This document shows positions 36,184 to 48,457 of a stretch of DNA of 64,000 nucleotides, piece after piece. A program made the translations under genes and the position numbers. The stretch spans positions 652,030 to 716,029 of the forward strand of contig FN649758.1 of NCBI GenBank assembly GCA_000310025.1, read 5' to 3'. Below the pieces are notes generated by a model that searched no databases, had not been told where the DNA came from, and saw nothing but the letters and a program-made list of their open reading frames with translations. Source of the stretch: Ectocarpus siliculosus (taxonomy: Eukaryota > Sar > Phaeophyceae > Ectocarpales > Ectocarpaceae). Within the stretch, counting starts at the first letter, position 1. The number at the start of each line of letters is the position of its first letter.

Positions 36184-36670
36184 TGTTGTTGGATGTACTC
36201 ACAGCATTGACAGAATATTGCAACCGAGGAATGTTCCTAGAAGATGGAGCGGGGAATTTTTGGGGTTCCGCAGTAGTAGTAAATTGGGGGAATGGTGGTA
36301 CCATCTTTGCCACATATTCTTGTTTTCTGGGTATGCGTGGCTGCAACGGTGTTGGCCACGTGCCCTTGATTAATTCATCTTCTTTTTTCCCGGCTATCAC
36401 GCCCTGGGCTATCACGCCCGTGCCCATACTACCTATCCACCAGCTATCACGCTGCCAGGCTTTCACGCCTCTAGGCTATCACGCCATCACAACAGATCAC
36501 AGCACCAGCGTCAGCACATCAGAGCTATCACGCTCCGGAACATCACAGATGCGGCGGGTTACCACACCCGTGGGCAGTTTACTGTATTTTGGCGTTGCCG
36601 GCAAACTCGCCGCGAGGTTCTTTTATTTTTGCCGTCTACAACTACGCCGGGCGCACCAAGCCACCCAACA
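36184..36670 (+). repeat. 5' LTR of the second LTR element
   Basis: 487 bp. It includes a cluster of the decamer GCTATCACGC (36388-36525) and shares its whole sequence with the 3' LTR. Confidence 0.8.
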
Positions 36671-36689
36671 CGCTAGCGGAATAAATCAA

Positions 36690-38962
36690 GAAAGTGGCTG
36701 CTGTGTCTGCGCGAATAAGACGGCTGGAGGAGATGGACGAAGACCTCCGCGGGGACCAGGGACTAGTTCCTCTCCCCACGGGGAAGACAACGGGGGGGAA
36801 GGACGAGGTTCGTTGAACCTCCCCGATGTGGACCAACAGGGAGGAACGAAAGCAGCCGCGGATGGAGGGGAACAAGATCCAACTGTCGCCCTTGTCGACC
36901 TCCTCCGCCGGGTTGCCAACTTCGCCCCCCAGACTCCGGGACATGACGTCCGCTCAGGCACGTCTAGTTCCCAGCCCGTAGAGTTGAAGCTGAGAGAGAG
37001 AGTCGAAGTACCTGAGTGGAATGATGCTTTCTTGAAGGATCGAAGTGTGACTGTCGCGTTCCGATTTTTTACGAGTTGTTTCTCAGGGTGGATTGATGCA
37101 GAGGGTCTTGAAGAGATCATGAGAGGAGAAGAGATTCCTGTGGGTTCGTTGCACGTCGATAAGACTTGGTTGCAGCAGAGGTATGGCGATGAAAGTGTTC
37201 GAAAGGCCACGAGAGTCTGGATGTGCTTGATCACGAAAATCAACGTTCAACCTATACTAGACCAGATACTACAATAGCTTCAGAGAGTCCACAAGCAGGG
37301 TGGAGAGTGTTTCAGTCCTACTACACTACAAGCAGGACGCATGAGAGAGAAATTCTGGACGGCACTTGGAACTGCCTTAGGCAGAAGCATGGAGAGACTC
37401 TGGTAGACTACTGGGGAAGGGCGAATACTGTGTGGATGCAATTACAGTCTTGTGGGGACAATCGAGCGGAGACGTTAATGTCGAGACACTTTGCACGTGG
37501 CTTGCTCCCAATGTACGACGATGTCAAAGACCGTATTCTGTTCCACCCCATGCTTTCGAGAGGTACTCTGGAAGAGACGCTGAGGCTGGTCGAGCACGAG
37601 CAGAGGATCAAACGGAGGTCTGGGGAGGGGATCGAGGACACGAGGCATGCGCCCGTCGCTGCCGGCGTGGGCCGGGGCGGCGGCATGAGGAGAGCAGCTG
37701 CTGCGGGAGCGGATGGCGGACCATCTCATGAGCAGAGAGGTGCCTTCTTCTGCCAGGTTCACGGAGCGAACTCCTCCCACAACACCCCGGACTGCCATAA
37801 ACTTCGCAAGGACTTCTTGTTCCACTACAACGACTTCATGGCGTTCATCCGCGAGAGGGCCGGTATGCGGGGACCAGGTTTTCCTCAGGCCGGGGGTCAA
37901 GAATCGGGGCGCTTGTCGGGCGGATCATATCGAGAGCAGCTGCACCAACTCGACCAAGGGACAAGCTGGGGTCGGGGCCGCCCGTTCTGTCCCCGTTCTG
38001 CAGGGCCCGACGCTGATGAGCAGCGAGTCTTCAACGAGACCTTTAGCACCGCTACTCAGCCGGCGACTCAGCAGCAGCAGCAGCAGCAGTACACCGGCGC
38101 TACTCCAACGACCTCTTCCTCCTCGACGGCGACCCCCTCTCCACCTCCGGGCGACATTCCTCCAGCAAGTGGCTCCCCTCTTCGTCTCTTCCTCACACGT
38201 AGTGTGAATTCTCTAGGCGAGTCTGATTCTGTGTCTGGAAATGAGATTGGAGTTGTTAGTGATGGGGAGGTGTCTGGTGTTCCCGTTGCTGGTATGCCTG
38301 TGCCTGATGTTCCTGTGGTTTCTGTGGTGAAGCCTGTTGTGACCTTTCAAACCCCGGTATGGCACACTAGGATGTCAACACTCAAAGGTGGTGAGCAGTT
38401 GCAGGGGGACTCGGGGACGAGTGCGGGGATGTTTGATGCGAGGGAAGGTGTTGCGTCTAAGTGTGATGTGGCTGCGTTGGATCGTGCCGAACAAATGGAT
38501 GTTGACGTTTTCCACCACCGCGCTGGCTACTTTCCCGAACCCGTTGTGAGTTTGACTGCCAAGCATCAAGGGAACAACCTCCCCAGGGAGTTGGGACCCG
38601 GGGCCATCGCCGCTTCGCCGCCCGCTGTCACCGCTGCGCCTTGGCCTGCAGCCGCCGCCGCCGCACCGTCGCCGCTGCCGCCAAGCCCCGGGGCCGCCGG
38701 GCCGCCTGCATCCTCCCCGGATGCCGCCGCGCTGCCGGACCCGCGGATGACTACGACGAGGACTGCCGCCGCGCTGCCGGACCCGCGGATGACTGCGACG
38801 AGGACTACCACCGCTCCGCTACCCGCCGCTGTTACCGCCGCCGTGCCGTTGCCGACACGCAAATCGGTGCCGACCTCCGAGGCCGATGGACCACATCCAT
38901 CTCCGACGGCGCGTATTGAACGGCAAGCCGATGATTCGGCCTGGGATGATAGGGACCGGTGA
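36690..38962 (+). other. gag-like region of the second LTR element
   Basis: The first half resembles retrotransposon gag capsid sequence (for example FQSYYTTSRT, DYWGRANTVWMQL, LMSRHFARGLLP). It is followed by a zinc-knuckle-like motif CQVHGANSSHNTPDCHKL (pattern C-x2-H-x5-H-x4-C) and a long Pro/Ala/Thr-rich tail with direct repeats (LPDPRMT). Gag proteins package element RNA in virus-like particles. It is an LTR-element fossil, not a host gene. Confidence 0.65.
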
Positions 38963-40347
38963 GCTGGGGGAAGGCGAGCTTGGGGGCGACGAGATGGAGG
39001 GCGGTAGAGAACAGGATGTTTGGGAGGGGTGCATGTGGGAGATCAAAAACAACCTGCTGGGGGTCGCCCCTCCGAGCGGGGCACTCCGTTTGTGCTCGTG
39101 ACGCGCCTTGCATCGCGCGACGACATCGAGTCTGATCTAACAATGTGGGTTTCGTGTTTTGTTTTGTTTTGTTTGCCTTTCTTTCTGGCAGCGCGTTCTA
39201 CTATTGCACTGGTTTTTCTTTGTTTGTTGCTGTTATTATGTACATCCAGAATCATGGGGGGGGGAATGTCATGTGTGACCATGATTCTATAGGGCATGAA
39301 CAGCAATCCATTTGTTTCTGTTTTTCCATATGAACAGCTACCTTTGCAGGGGGGCTGTCTACACGTTTGTTTGTTGGCGTATGGATATTCGCGGAGTGTT
39401 CTTGCATGAACTCGGAAATATAAGGGGTATGTTTCGGGATGTGACAACGGGGGGGCTGTCTACATGTTTGTTTAATTTTCTATCCATTTCTTCGCCCAAG
39501 AATTGTAATATTGTTTTGTTTGAGTTTTTGTGCCTACTCTTTGAAATTGTTTTTTCCTCAGAATTGTCCGTCGCCATTCCGATGTTTTTCTGATGCAGCA
39601 CTGTGGCGCTTGTTTGGTATTTGTCTGAGAATGGTTCTGTGCTGTTGACGGTTTGAGATAATTTCCAGAGAAGAGTGCATCGCCCAGCGGGGATGGAAAC
39701 CACGGGCAACGGCGGTTTAGTGACAAATGTATGCGGGTTTGTGGATCCGGAATTGTTTTCTTGTTTGGTTTTTGGTTTTGGCTTGTTTCGGCGTTCTTTC
39801 GGATTTGGTTTTGCGATTGAAATTGCACCTGCAAGAATATTTGACGGCATGAAGGCTGCGTTGAAACTGTTCAGAAAGGATCATGATGATGGAATAGGGT
39901 TATTGGTTTGAATCCTTGCGGCCATGTCGCGAAGGCCGCTACTACTATGGTTGTGCTTGCTGTTTTTGTTTTTTCCTTCTGCGTGTGGCATTGTTTTTAG
40001 GTAGAAGGCTCTATCTACGTTGTTGTCCCCTGTGTATTTGGCGCGCCTCTCCATGTACCATCGGCCAGGGGTAACCCCTCTATTTCTATAAAATGATATG
40101 TCTTCGATGCTGTTGTCAATTGTCATTGAGGAAAAATAATAAAAGAGGAAGGTGGGCCTATCTTTGTAGCACTCCATGACTCCAATGCACCTCGCGCTGT
40201 CAACCACGCAGGCAGGGCACGTAGCGATGTCACATGCTTCAAGGAGATTTTGTTTCTGAGGCAGGTTTGGTGTTGTTCCATGTTGCTGAGGTATTCTGGT
40301 TTGTAATTTCATCGTGTTTGTTGGACATTGAATTCAAGATTGGCCGA

Positions 40348-40419
40348 TAGAAAATACTCGGAAGGGTTTTTTTGTCTGCATTAAGAAAATACTCGGAAGC
40401 GTTTTTTTGTCTGCATTAT
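40348..40419. repeat. 36-bp tandem duplication in the LTR-element interior
   Basis: AGAAAATACTCGGAAG followed by a T-run and GTCTGCATTA occurs twice in tandem. A related doublet (GGGGGGCTGTCTACA followed by GTTTGTTT) lies at 39349 and 39448. Confidence 0.8.
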
Positions 40420-41017
40420 TAATGGTCTTCGTGTTGTTATGAGGATGAGGTGTTGTGGAGTCGAGCATTTTTGTGCAATCATGATTCTTGTGCTACTTGT
40501 GGATTTGAAGTATCCTCGGAAAGTGATTTGTCCCGGACGGTGTTGGATGTGTTTGCATTTGTGTTTGTTTTCATTTGTTCCTGATATAACCCATTGCAGT
40601 TGTTTCCACGATTTGAGTTTTGGATGATTTGATATTGGGAATTTGAAATTCATGAGCGACCGATGGAAATTGTTGGTGGTGTCCCTGGTTTAGTGGTTTG
40701 GAACCGATGGGAATTCCAGTCAAGTGTTTCTGGTTTAATGGTTTTTAGTGAATGTTTTTATCTTTGGAGATTCTGGATACAATGGAGACCGATGGAGATT
40801 CTGGTATTTAGTAGGTGTTTCTGGTTCGTTTTCGACCAATGGAAGTTCGAACTAGTCTCTCTGGTTGAATGGTTTATGGTTGTTGAAAGAGAATGGGAGG
40901 AGAAACGACTGTTGCACACAATGACATTGATTTCTGGAGTTTTTGGGATGGGTTTCGTGTGATGCATAATATAAGCCAGTTCGGGAATAATCTCGACAAT
41001 GCAGCGAGCAGGGGGGC

Positions 41018-41522
41018 TGTTGGATGTACTCACAGCATTGACAGATTATTGCAACCGAGGAATGTTCCTAGAAGATGGAGTGGGGAATTTTTGGGGTTCC
41101 GCAGTTGTAGTAAATTGGGGGAATGGTGGTACCATCTTTGCCACATATTCTTGTTTTCTGGGTATGTATGCGTGTCTGCAACGGTGTTGGCCACGTGCCC
41201 TTGATTAATTCATGTTCTTTTTTCCCGGCTATCACGCCCTGGGCTATCACGCCCTGGGCTATCACGCCCGTGCCCATACTACCTATCCACCAGCTATCAC
41301 GCTGCCAGGCTTTCACGCCTCTAGGCTATCACGCCATCACAACAGCTATCACAGCACCAGCGTCAACACATCAGAGCTATCACGCTCCGGAACATCATAG
41401 ATGCGGCGGGTTACCACACCCGTGGGCAGTTTACTGTATTTTATCGTTGCCGGCAAACTCGCCGCGCGGTTCTTTTATTTTTGCCGTCTACAACTGCGCC
41501 GGGCGCACCAAGCCACCCAACA
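41018..41522 (+). repeat. 3' LTR of the second LTR element
   Basis: 505 bp matching 36184-36670. The length difference comes mostly from one extra GCTATCACGCCCTGG unit and a few small indels. Confidence 0.8.
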
Positions 41523-42274
41523 TGGGTGAAGAAAATATCGCCTGTGCTGCAGGTAAGACAAGAATTGTAAGAAACCGGTGGGAGTCGGTGACACTATTTT
41601 TGGGTGAGGTTCTACGGTGAAGTTCCACTCTTCCTGATACCCTGCTGTTTTTGGGGAAGGTCGCATTCCAAATGGACGCCTCTCGCAATGCAACACGGGT
41701 TTACATTTCCAAGGCGTGAACTATTGGGGCCAGGTGGCTTGGGTATCTGCCTTGACATGCGAGTGATCATGAGCTGTGGTATATTGTTTGTCGTCGGTTT
41801 CGTTTGTGCGCCCTCTTCGTACAGGTGGCCATGGTGACCGCGAAGGTGGCGCTGAACGCAACGACAGGACTGAACGTTGATATCTCGGATTTCCTGAAGG
41901 ACGTGAAAGATGGGTTGGTCGAGGAGCTAGTCGACCGCACTCTCGACGAGGAGGCGCCGCTTCGTGCTGTTTCGGGTGAGGACAACATGGGCGCAGATTT
42001 GCAAAGGGATACGAGGGCCTCGTACGAAGCGCTGAAGGTTTTCATGGGAAACGAGGAACCCAGGAGGCGGAAGAACGCCCGGGATGGTGATGGCTACGTA
42101 GACTTCAGGGACGAGATGAAGCGTGTCATCGACGGGAGAGGCGGGATGGTGTGGGTTCGGAACGAAATCAATCACAAGTGGCGGGAGTCGATTTCGGTTG
42201 CTGCTCCAACTAGCGTGACGCCACCCTTCGCATACATACGCATATCGGAAGCACAGTCACAGGGTGTAGGTTAG

Positions 42275-43530
42275 TGTAGAATCCGCGCAACACTTGATGT
42301 CGGAAATCAACAGAAAGGAATCGACGAGTGGAGAAAACGTATGCAGTAGTTTCCTGCCTTAAACTGGAGACAAAGGTACTTTGGTGAAGATGGTTAAACG
42401 CCAATGGAGTGGTGGTGGATGAAGGCCTTTAGGTCGTCGGAAGTCTCGAGGGAGGACTGCGGCAGAGTACGGGGTACGATAATGATGAGCGGTCGGACCC
42501 GTTTCTTCTTGTACCACTTGCGAAGACAATAGCGGGCACCGGCCTTGAAGGTGTGAGAATGTTGGCACATGCACGGGGTTGTCAAATACGAAAAATGCCA
42601 GGTGTCAGTTCTGGCCTGGCAAGCCGTGCCAGGCGACATCAGCAGCCTGATGCACAGTAAGTAGTAGCCATGATGAGGGCTCGCTGCCTCGGCTCTTACT
42701 GGCCTGGCTGTGCTTTTTTCTTGACGTGGATCGGTGCATCCCTGGCTACAGTGAGTGTCCTCGCACTACCGGGGGAAGGCGGATCTATTCGTCGCCCCCT
42801 TGAGTTCGGGGTGGTTTTGACTTGGGTGTGAGCTGAAACCAAGACGTTGGCTTTGTGAGGTTCATTCTGGTCCGTGTCGACCAAACGTTTTCATTGTTTC
42901 AGAAAGAATTGGGTGTCGGACGCGTAGGGTCGAAGACCTCCAGCTCATATTCAATTTCTAGTCATGTGGACACCCTGTAAAATACTGCGTCCAAAAATTG
43001 TTTGCGGCTCAGATTCCGAGTTGGGCAATGGGCTCAATTCCCTGGTTCACTGCCCCAGGCAGTCCACTCGATTGGAAGCCAGTACGCGAACGAAAGCAAC
43101 GACGACTCTGTTCCAGTTGCACCGGCACTGCGCCGGAAGAGATCAGCGATGGTAACAACGAGTTTTGTAGGCAGAAAAATGAAGTGTACCCTTTTCTGTA
43201 CTGCCGCTTTGGCTAGACATCTCAGATGCCCAATCTCTCAGATTCCGCAGATGAAGTAGTTGCAGGGATCAATTTCCGATGAAACAGGAATCGCTTTCCG
43301 ATTCCGTCGCTTGGACAACGTAGACGAATGCACTCCTTTGCGGCTGCCCAGCCCTCCCAGCACACCCGGCATCACAGGTGCAGGTTCCCCTTCCGGAAAT
43401 ATCGCCTCAACGAGGCAGGAGAACACACTTCTTTTGGGATTGCTGAGCCTCGAAACTAATCCAGAGAGAGACAACAAGGCTGGCATACACTAACACGTAA
43501 CTCTGACACTCCATTACGCCGGACAACGAA
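42275..43530. other. Intergenic region between convergent genes
   Basis: It lies between the stop of the interrupted host gene and the stop of the THOC7-like gene. Small frames on both strands (minus 42394-42639; plus 43002-43259 and 43260-43493) show no recognisable domain. Confidence 0.4.
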
Positions 43531-46036
43531 TTAGGCGGCGCCTGCGTCCGGCATCTCTTCGTCTTCGTCGGGCGGTCCGCCGCCGGGCGGTACCTCACCA
43601 TTTGCTCCGACGGCGACCCGTTCGACTTCGTCGCTCTCGGCCGACGGAGAGCGTTTTCGGCCACGTCGCCGCTCCCCCTCTTCCTCCGCCTGGCCAAGAC
43701 CAAAAAGAAGCAGTACGTTTAGTCTGCATTGTTTCCAACAAATACGAAAATATGGATGGTTGTGTTGGTGTTCAATTTCCATTGTTCCTTGATTATCCAA
43801 AGTTGTATTTGTACGCTGTTTCCATTTACCATTTATCGTACGTCTTGCCTTGTTGATTGAAAAGCAACAGAAATCCGGTGCACCCAGAACGTCGTGTTGT
43901 TTTGTAGGTTGTTGGAATTATTTCGCCATGTGCCGAGTCCACTGGGGTTTCTATTCGATAACAAGCTGACTGTGTGCCGACTACCCAAGCGTAACACTTC
44001 CAGATGGTTAAGCGTCGGGTATCGTCGCAGGGGTATACAAGGTGTCACTATAAGAGGTCGATATTCCGAGAGGGGATTTACCCCAATGAATAGCAACATC
44101 AACGGGGCCTCGGAAATTGTAGGCAAACAATGATTGCATGAGTGCAGATCGTGGGCTGTACACTCGCCGACTGATGGTTGACGATCCTCGAAGGGAAGCC
44201 AGCACCACCATAAAAAACAACCGACTACTGGCATGATCGCTGTAGTTATGGTAGCGATGAAATTTTCTGGTTGTTTGATGCTCTCTTGCCGTCCTTGTTG
44301 CCTCGGAATTGTTAGGCAGAAACTATTCCTACCATAGTAGTGTGCAGTAGAGAGCAACGGAGAAATTTATGTCTATTTAGTATCGATGCACAAGTCGGTA
44401 TTATGGTCAAGAGCCCAGATGCGTCGTAAACTTGACAGTTTCACACCTGTCTAGGCTACAGAGAATATCAATATGTCGTTTTACGACCACACATGTCTGA
44501 CAACGAAACGGTCATACTCGTGAGACCAGAGTATTGGAGCACTCAAAATCACACGACCTAGGGGGACCCGGCAAAAAGTGCACACAGTTTTCCACCCCCG
44601 AGAGCCCTTCCCGCTCCCCGTTTCACCCTCTCTGCATCCTGAGAATTTTCGTTCATACTGCTACGAAGACATGCGCATCGCCACCGCTACAAGATTTTTT
44701 TTTCCGGAGCGACCGAAGATTTTTGTTATGAGCACTCCTGCTGGCGTGTAAGAGGGAACAAAGACACCCCACCTCTCCGTCGTCGTCGTTGCCGTCATCA
44801 TCGCCCTCCTCCCCGTCTCCATTGTCCCCGTCCCCTTCTTCTGCGGTGCCATCCACTACCAACTCCTCGTCCAGGCCGATGAGCTCCAGGGCACCCACCG
44901 TCGGTTCCTCCTCCACCTCGCCCTATTGGGGAATGATTGATGTCGCATCGTATCATGTGCGGCAGGACATGGCGTGGCATGGAATGGCACCGTACGATGT
45001 GGTGCGGTATGATGGTTAGAGTGCCCGGGTTTGTAAGACCGGTAATAGTTGACCGGTCATGATTTTTGGCTACAGTCAATGATTTCGACATTTCACGTAC
45101 GTACTGCTTGTGATGGCACCGACAAACCCGGTGAAGAAAGTTCTTTGTGAGGTCGAACAAAATTACATACACTTTTCAGATAAAACACGCGGGATAATAC
45201 TTCATAAAAATAAATAAAACCAGGAGAAGAAGACGATCAAGACAGGACGATAGTCCCGAACTAGAGGCCTTGTGCCCCCACGGTTTGAATAAATTTATAA
45301 TAGTACTTCTTCCCCGACGCGTTCGTGAATGATAGTTCTGAAAGATGACTTTCCAAAACTGCATTTGTTTCCGCCCGAATCGTCGCAATTGTTGAGACAC
45401 GGCGATTCTTGTGGGGTGGAGTGTCTTCTCCCGAAATGGTATTTGCGCCATAACTTTCCTTACAACACGAATCGGGTGCTACCAATGGGCTCATTCGAAC
45501 GTTGTTGACGACAGCTTCTCACGATTATATTGGTTCCCCTCAATTCGATGGGGAAGGCTACTCTTTTTATCCAGGCACCCGTATTGGCCTCACAAATGCC
45601 GGCACTGTAGTGTAAGATATCGTACGGGAAGGTGTGACGTCTGATGCCGGATAGCGCAGTATCAGTGTGTGCTGCCTCAAATTGAGCGGGACATCAATAG
45701 GCGTTGGATACAATTTCGTACACGCGGTGTGTGGCATCGCACACACGGTGAGGTATCGTGCATACGCAACTCGTTGACGGTGGCTTGTGGATGTCACGGG
45801 CACCATAATGGGCTGTTACTGGACTTCTCTTGTCGCGATAGACCAGTTAGTGGTCCTCAACAGCTGCCGTCGGTCGACCATTCTCGTGCCTTACAGTTGA
45901 CCGTAGGCTACAGTCTTGTCACGAGCACAAGTAAGCAACATCAAGAGGCCATCGCAGCAACGCACAAACGACAAACGACAACGAAAACAACAACGGCAAC
46001 AACAACAACAACAACGACAACAACAATAACAACAGC

Positions 46037-46067
<31 letters not shown>

Positions 46068-48457
46068 CCAATGACACCAGCAACAATAACAACAACAACG
46101 ACAACGACAGCAGCCGGCGTAACATTCGTTCGCACCTCTTCGACCGTGGCCTGAATGTCGGTCAGCGACTGCAGGAGGAGCGCAATCTGCTTGTGCTTCA
46201 GTTTCTGCACCGCCTGCACCGCCTTTCGCCTCTCGTGCAGCAACACGAGCTCCTGCTCGAGCTTCTCGATCGCCAGCTGAAGCACCATAAAAACAGCAGC
46301 GTTCATGTACCCAAACGCTCGTTGTTCGATACGGTAGGCAGAAGGGCAGGCAATTCTGCATCGACATGTTTGCGCCGACCCGACAGCGGGCCTTCAGAAC
46401 TAACGAAGAACTTCTCGTCATGGTACAGTAACCAACGCAGCTATTTTTACAGCACTGATATTTTCAGTAGTACCAGTGTTCGGATGCAGCAGCAGCAGTT
46501 TTCGATGTAGCGGTCACGTGAGGGATAAATGCGGTACAACAAGGCAGCCTCCCCCCCCCCCCCTTCAATCACGGTACTTGAAGGATAGTCGATTCCCGAC
46601 GGCGACAAGGTGGTCGCTGAGCGGGAAAACTTGCCTTCGTCGCCCTGTGCGGAGGGTACTTGTTGATATCCTTGCACGTCTCCTCGTACACCTCCTTGTT
46701 GTGCCTCTTCTTACGCTCTACCACCAGGCCCTCCTTCAGTGCTCCGATCTCCTCCTGCACGCCCTTAATGCTCTCCTGTAGGGCGTGCAAGAAATTATTA
46801 CGAACAACACGGTACTCTTTTGACGCTGGTTACTCCTTCCCCGCATGATGTTGCACATAGCAATGGTGGTGCTGCTGCAATTATTGGTACTGGCATTGTG
46901 TGTTACTTAACGTACACGAAGATTCGGTAACTGCATGTACAGGTTGAGGCATACCACCAAGGCTGTGTGGGTTCACCTCTCACTCTACGTGGTCACCAAT
47001 GAGACACGTAAGAAAGCAATATCACCACTTTCCGTCACTTCGAGGTCTGCACGCTCTTGGTTTCCTTAGGGAAACAAAAACAAGACGCCCCTTCTGTACA
47101 ACACGATGAAATCACTACCGCTACCCCCGGAAATTTGATCCAAAACAAATGATGGCGGCTTGTTTCGGAAAGTGGTTGATTCGGGGAAAACGCGCGATAT
47201 GGCGATATGTCTCTCTCCATCAGCAAGTTGGGTTCGCCCCTTGGCCTAGACTGGTGGAGCTGGGTGGAGCTGGGTTCCGCACCTCGATCTGATCCCGCTG
47301 GTTGCTGTAGTCCTCGATATCCCGCTCGCTCGTTTTCTCGATGGCCTCCGCTTTCCGAAGCTGTCATGCATAGCAGTAGTTTCAGGAGAACCACCCACGC
47401 CGGGAGGTTGAGCAGAGATGTCACGTGAAGTCACCACGAGTCTCTAACGATGTAGTGCGGCAAAAATCCCTCGGGACTTCCGTAAGAGTACCAAACAAGA
47501 TTTCTGAAAAGAGCATCAAGTGGAAAATATGTTGTACGACCTCCGTAGGTTCTTACCCCGGATGGGCATGACGATTCCTCAGGAATGGGGTTTAAACAGA
47601 CACAATAAATTTCAGTATCCAACAAATGTCGCGCAACCCATACTGCAAACACTCCAACACAGGCGCCGTTGCACTTTCAGCCAGTATACGACAATACTGC
47701 TGGGCCCTCTGTTATCCACAAAAGAACATGAACAACACGACGTGCATAGCCGAATAAAAAAGGGAAAAAAATCAAGCTTTTCTCGATAATGTGGCGTTCG
47801 CATGAACCCGGTGCTACCTCGAAGCCGTAGGTGCGAATCTCCTTGATGGCTCCTTCCGCGGCCTCCCGGACTTCTTTCTCCTTGGCGGGGTCACGTGTTC
47901 TGGGGCCGGAATTTTCTAAATCTGGCAACACCAAGGTCAGAAAAGCCTGAGAATTTGATTGGACAACGAGAAGAGAAAAACACAGAGAAACGAGAAAGAG
48001 AGAAACAAGAAAGAGCGTCGTGTGAGCTACGGCGGACCATGGTCGAGGCAAGCGATAAGCACCACAACAATCTGTGAGAAGAGATTGCAATCGGAGGGGG
48101 CCTGACGACATGGGTCCTCCATTAAGCGGCGGCGACGCTCATAATATCCAGCAAACCAGCTATTAATCGCAAGACATACGTGTCGCCGTCGTACTTAGCC
48201 GAAGGAAACAAACATACGCGTGAAAAGGAACAAGAAAAATGTGAGGACTGACGCGAGAAGAGATTCTGCAACAACCCGCGAGTGTGCACGCACACGAAGT
48301 CGACTCTATCGATAGCACTACAGTACATACATATATGGATCTTTCCGCGACTCGCCTGAAACTTGTGGTTGCACAGGTAGGAGCTCGACACCAATCTTGT
48401 GTTGTTCTCCCTGCCGCGAAGCCGCTCCACCAACACGTCCACCGGCGGCACCTGCAT
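43531..48457 (-). CDS. THOC7: THO complex subunit 7 homologue
   Basis: Minus-strand exons in transcript order: a poorly defined first exon from ATG at 48457, then 47921-47818, 47360-47283, 46775-46635, 46276-46136, 44922-44773, 43689-43531. The resolved exons join in phase and give 256 residues plus the N-terminus. The core is a continuous coiled coil: AEGAIKEIRTYGFE, RDIEDYSNQRDQIE, VQEEIGALKEGLVVERKKRH, YEETCKDINKYPPHRATK, LAIEKLEQELVLLHERR, LLLQSLTDIQATVEE. This mirrors THOC7, with its 'I-hHP-R--T-KE---LE-EL' segment and 'L-SIHELQ-TLE' end. THOC7 is part of the THO/TREX complex that couples transcription to mRNA packaging and export in the nucleus. Exons 6-7 add an acidic Asp/Glu/Gly-rich and Arg/Lys-Ser tail ending DEDEEMPDAGAA. 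The intron after the exon ending at 46635 starts GCAAGT, a GC-AG type. The first exon is uncertain; its donor may be GCGAGT after HKFQ or a later GTATGT. Confidence 0.78.
45960..46110. repeat. (AAC)n-rich tract in a THOC7 intron
   Basis: About 150 bp of AAC/ACA/AAT triplets just downstream (in transcript direction) of the exon ending at 46136. It gives spurious poly-Thr, poly-Leu or poly-Val frames. Confidence 0.9.

Larger units (their letters stand above)
36184..41522 (+). mobile_element. LTR retrotransposon with gag-like region only (fossil)
   Basis: Direct terminal repeats 36184-36670 and 41018-41522 begin TGTTG and end CCCAACA. They are flanked by the 5-bp target duplication TGGGT (36179-36183 and 41523-41527), and a purine tract (GAGCAGGGGGG) precedes the 3' LTR. 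The interior has a gag-like coding region at about 36690-38960 and then about 2 kb of AT-richer sequence without protease, reverse transcriptase or integrase. It therefore resembles gag-only or large non-autonomous derivatives. The element looks broken, with roughly one or two breaks in gag; the ends are whole. The LTRs differ by few substitutions plus one repeat-unit change, so it is fairly young. Confidence 0.82.
35575..42274 (+). pseudogene. Host coiled-coil/MTLHFLCPVDM-type gene interrupted by an LTR element
   Basis: Two host parts are separated by the second LTR element. The 5' part (about 35575-36178) encodes an amphipathic repeat region with recurring EVKxxVxxG/DLKHEVGGG-like units, then QAPNYLYPRLVVVKEAG, then, in a shifted frame, GKKDMTLHFLCPVDMTKVPCGYGG. 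The 3' part resumes right after the target duplication (41528-41552, reading VKKISPVLQ). After an intron with a GTAAGA donor, it continues in exon 41825-42274 (VAMVTAKVALNATTGL, DISDFLKDVKDGLVEELVDRTL, ...YVDFRDEMKRV) to a TAG stop. Phases of donor and acceptor agree. I do not know a function; the pattern reminds me of a multi-copy brown-algal family, some members of which may be Roco or TPR-type signalling proteins, but that is weak. Besides the insertion, the frame changes by one base shortly before it and within the LVVVKEAG to KKDMT stretch, so the gene is probably dead in this allele. Its 5' end is unknown. Confidence 0.55.

Noticed and set aside
38566-38862. Val/Gly/Ala-rich minus-strand frame
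   Set aside because: It is antisense to the Pro/Ala/Thr-rich tail of the gag-like region; a composition shadow.
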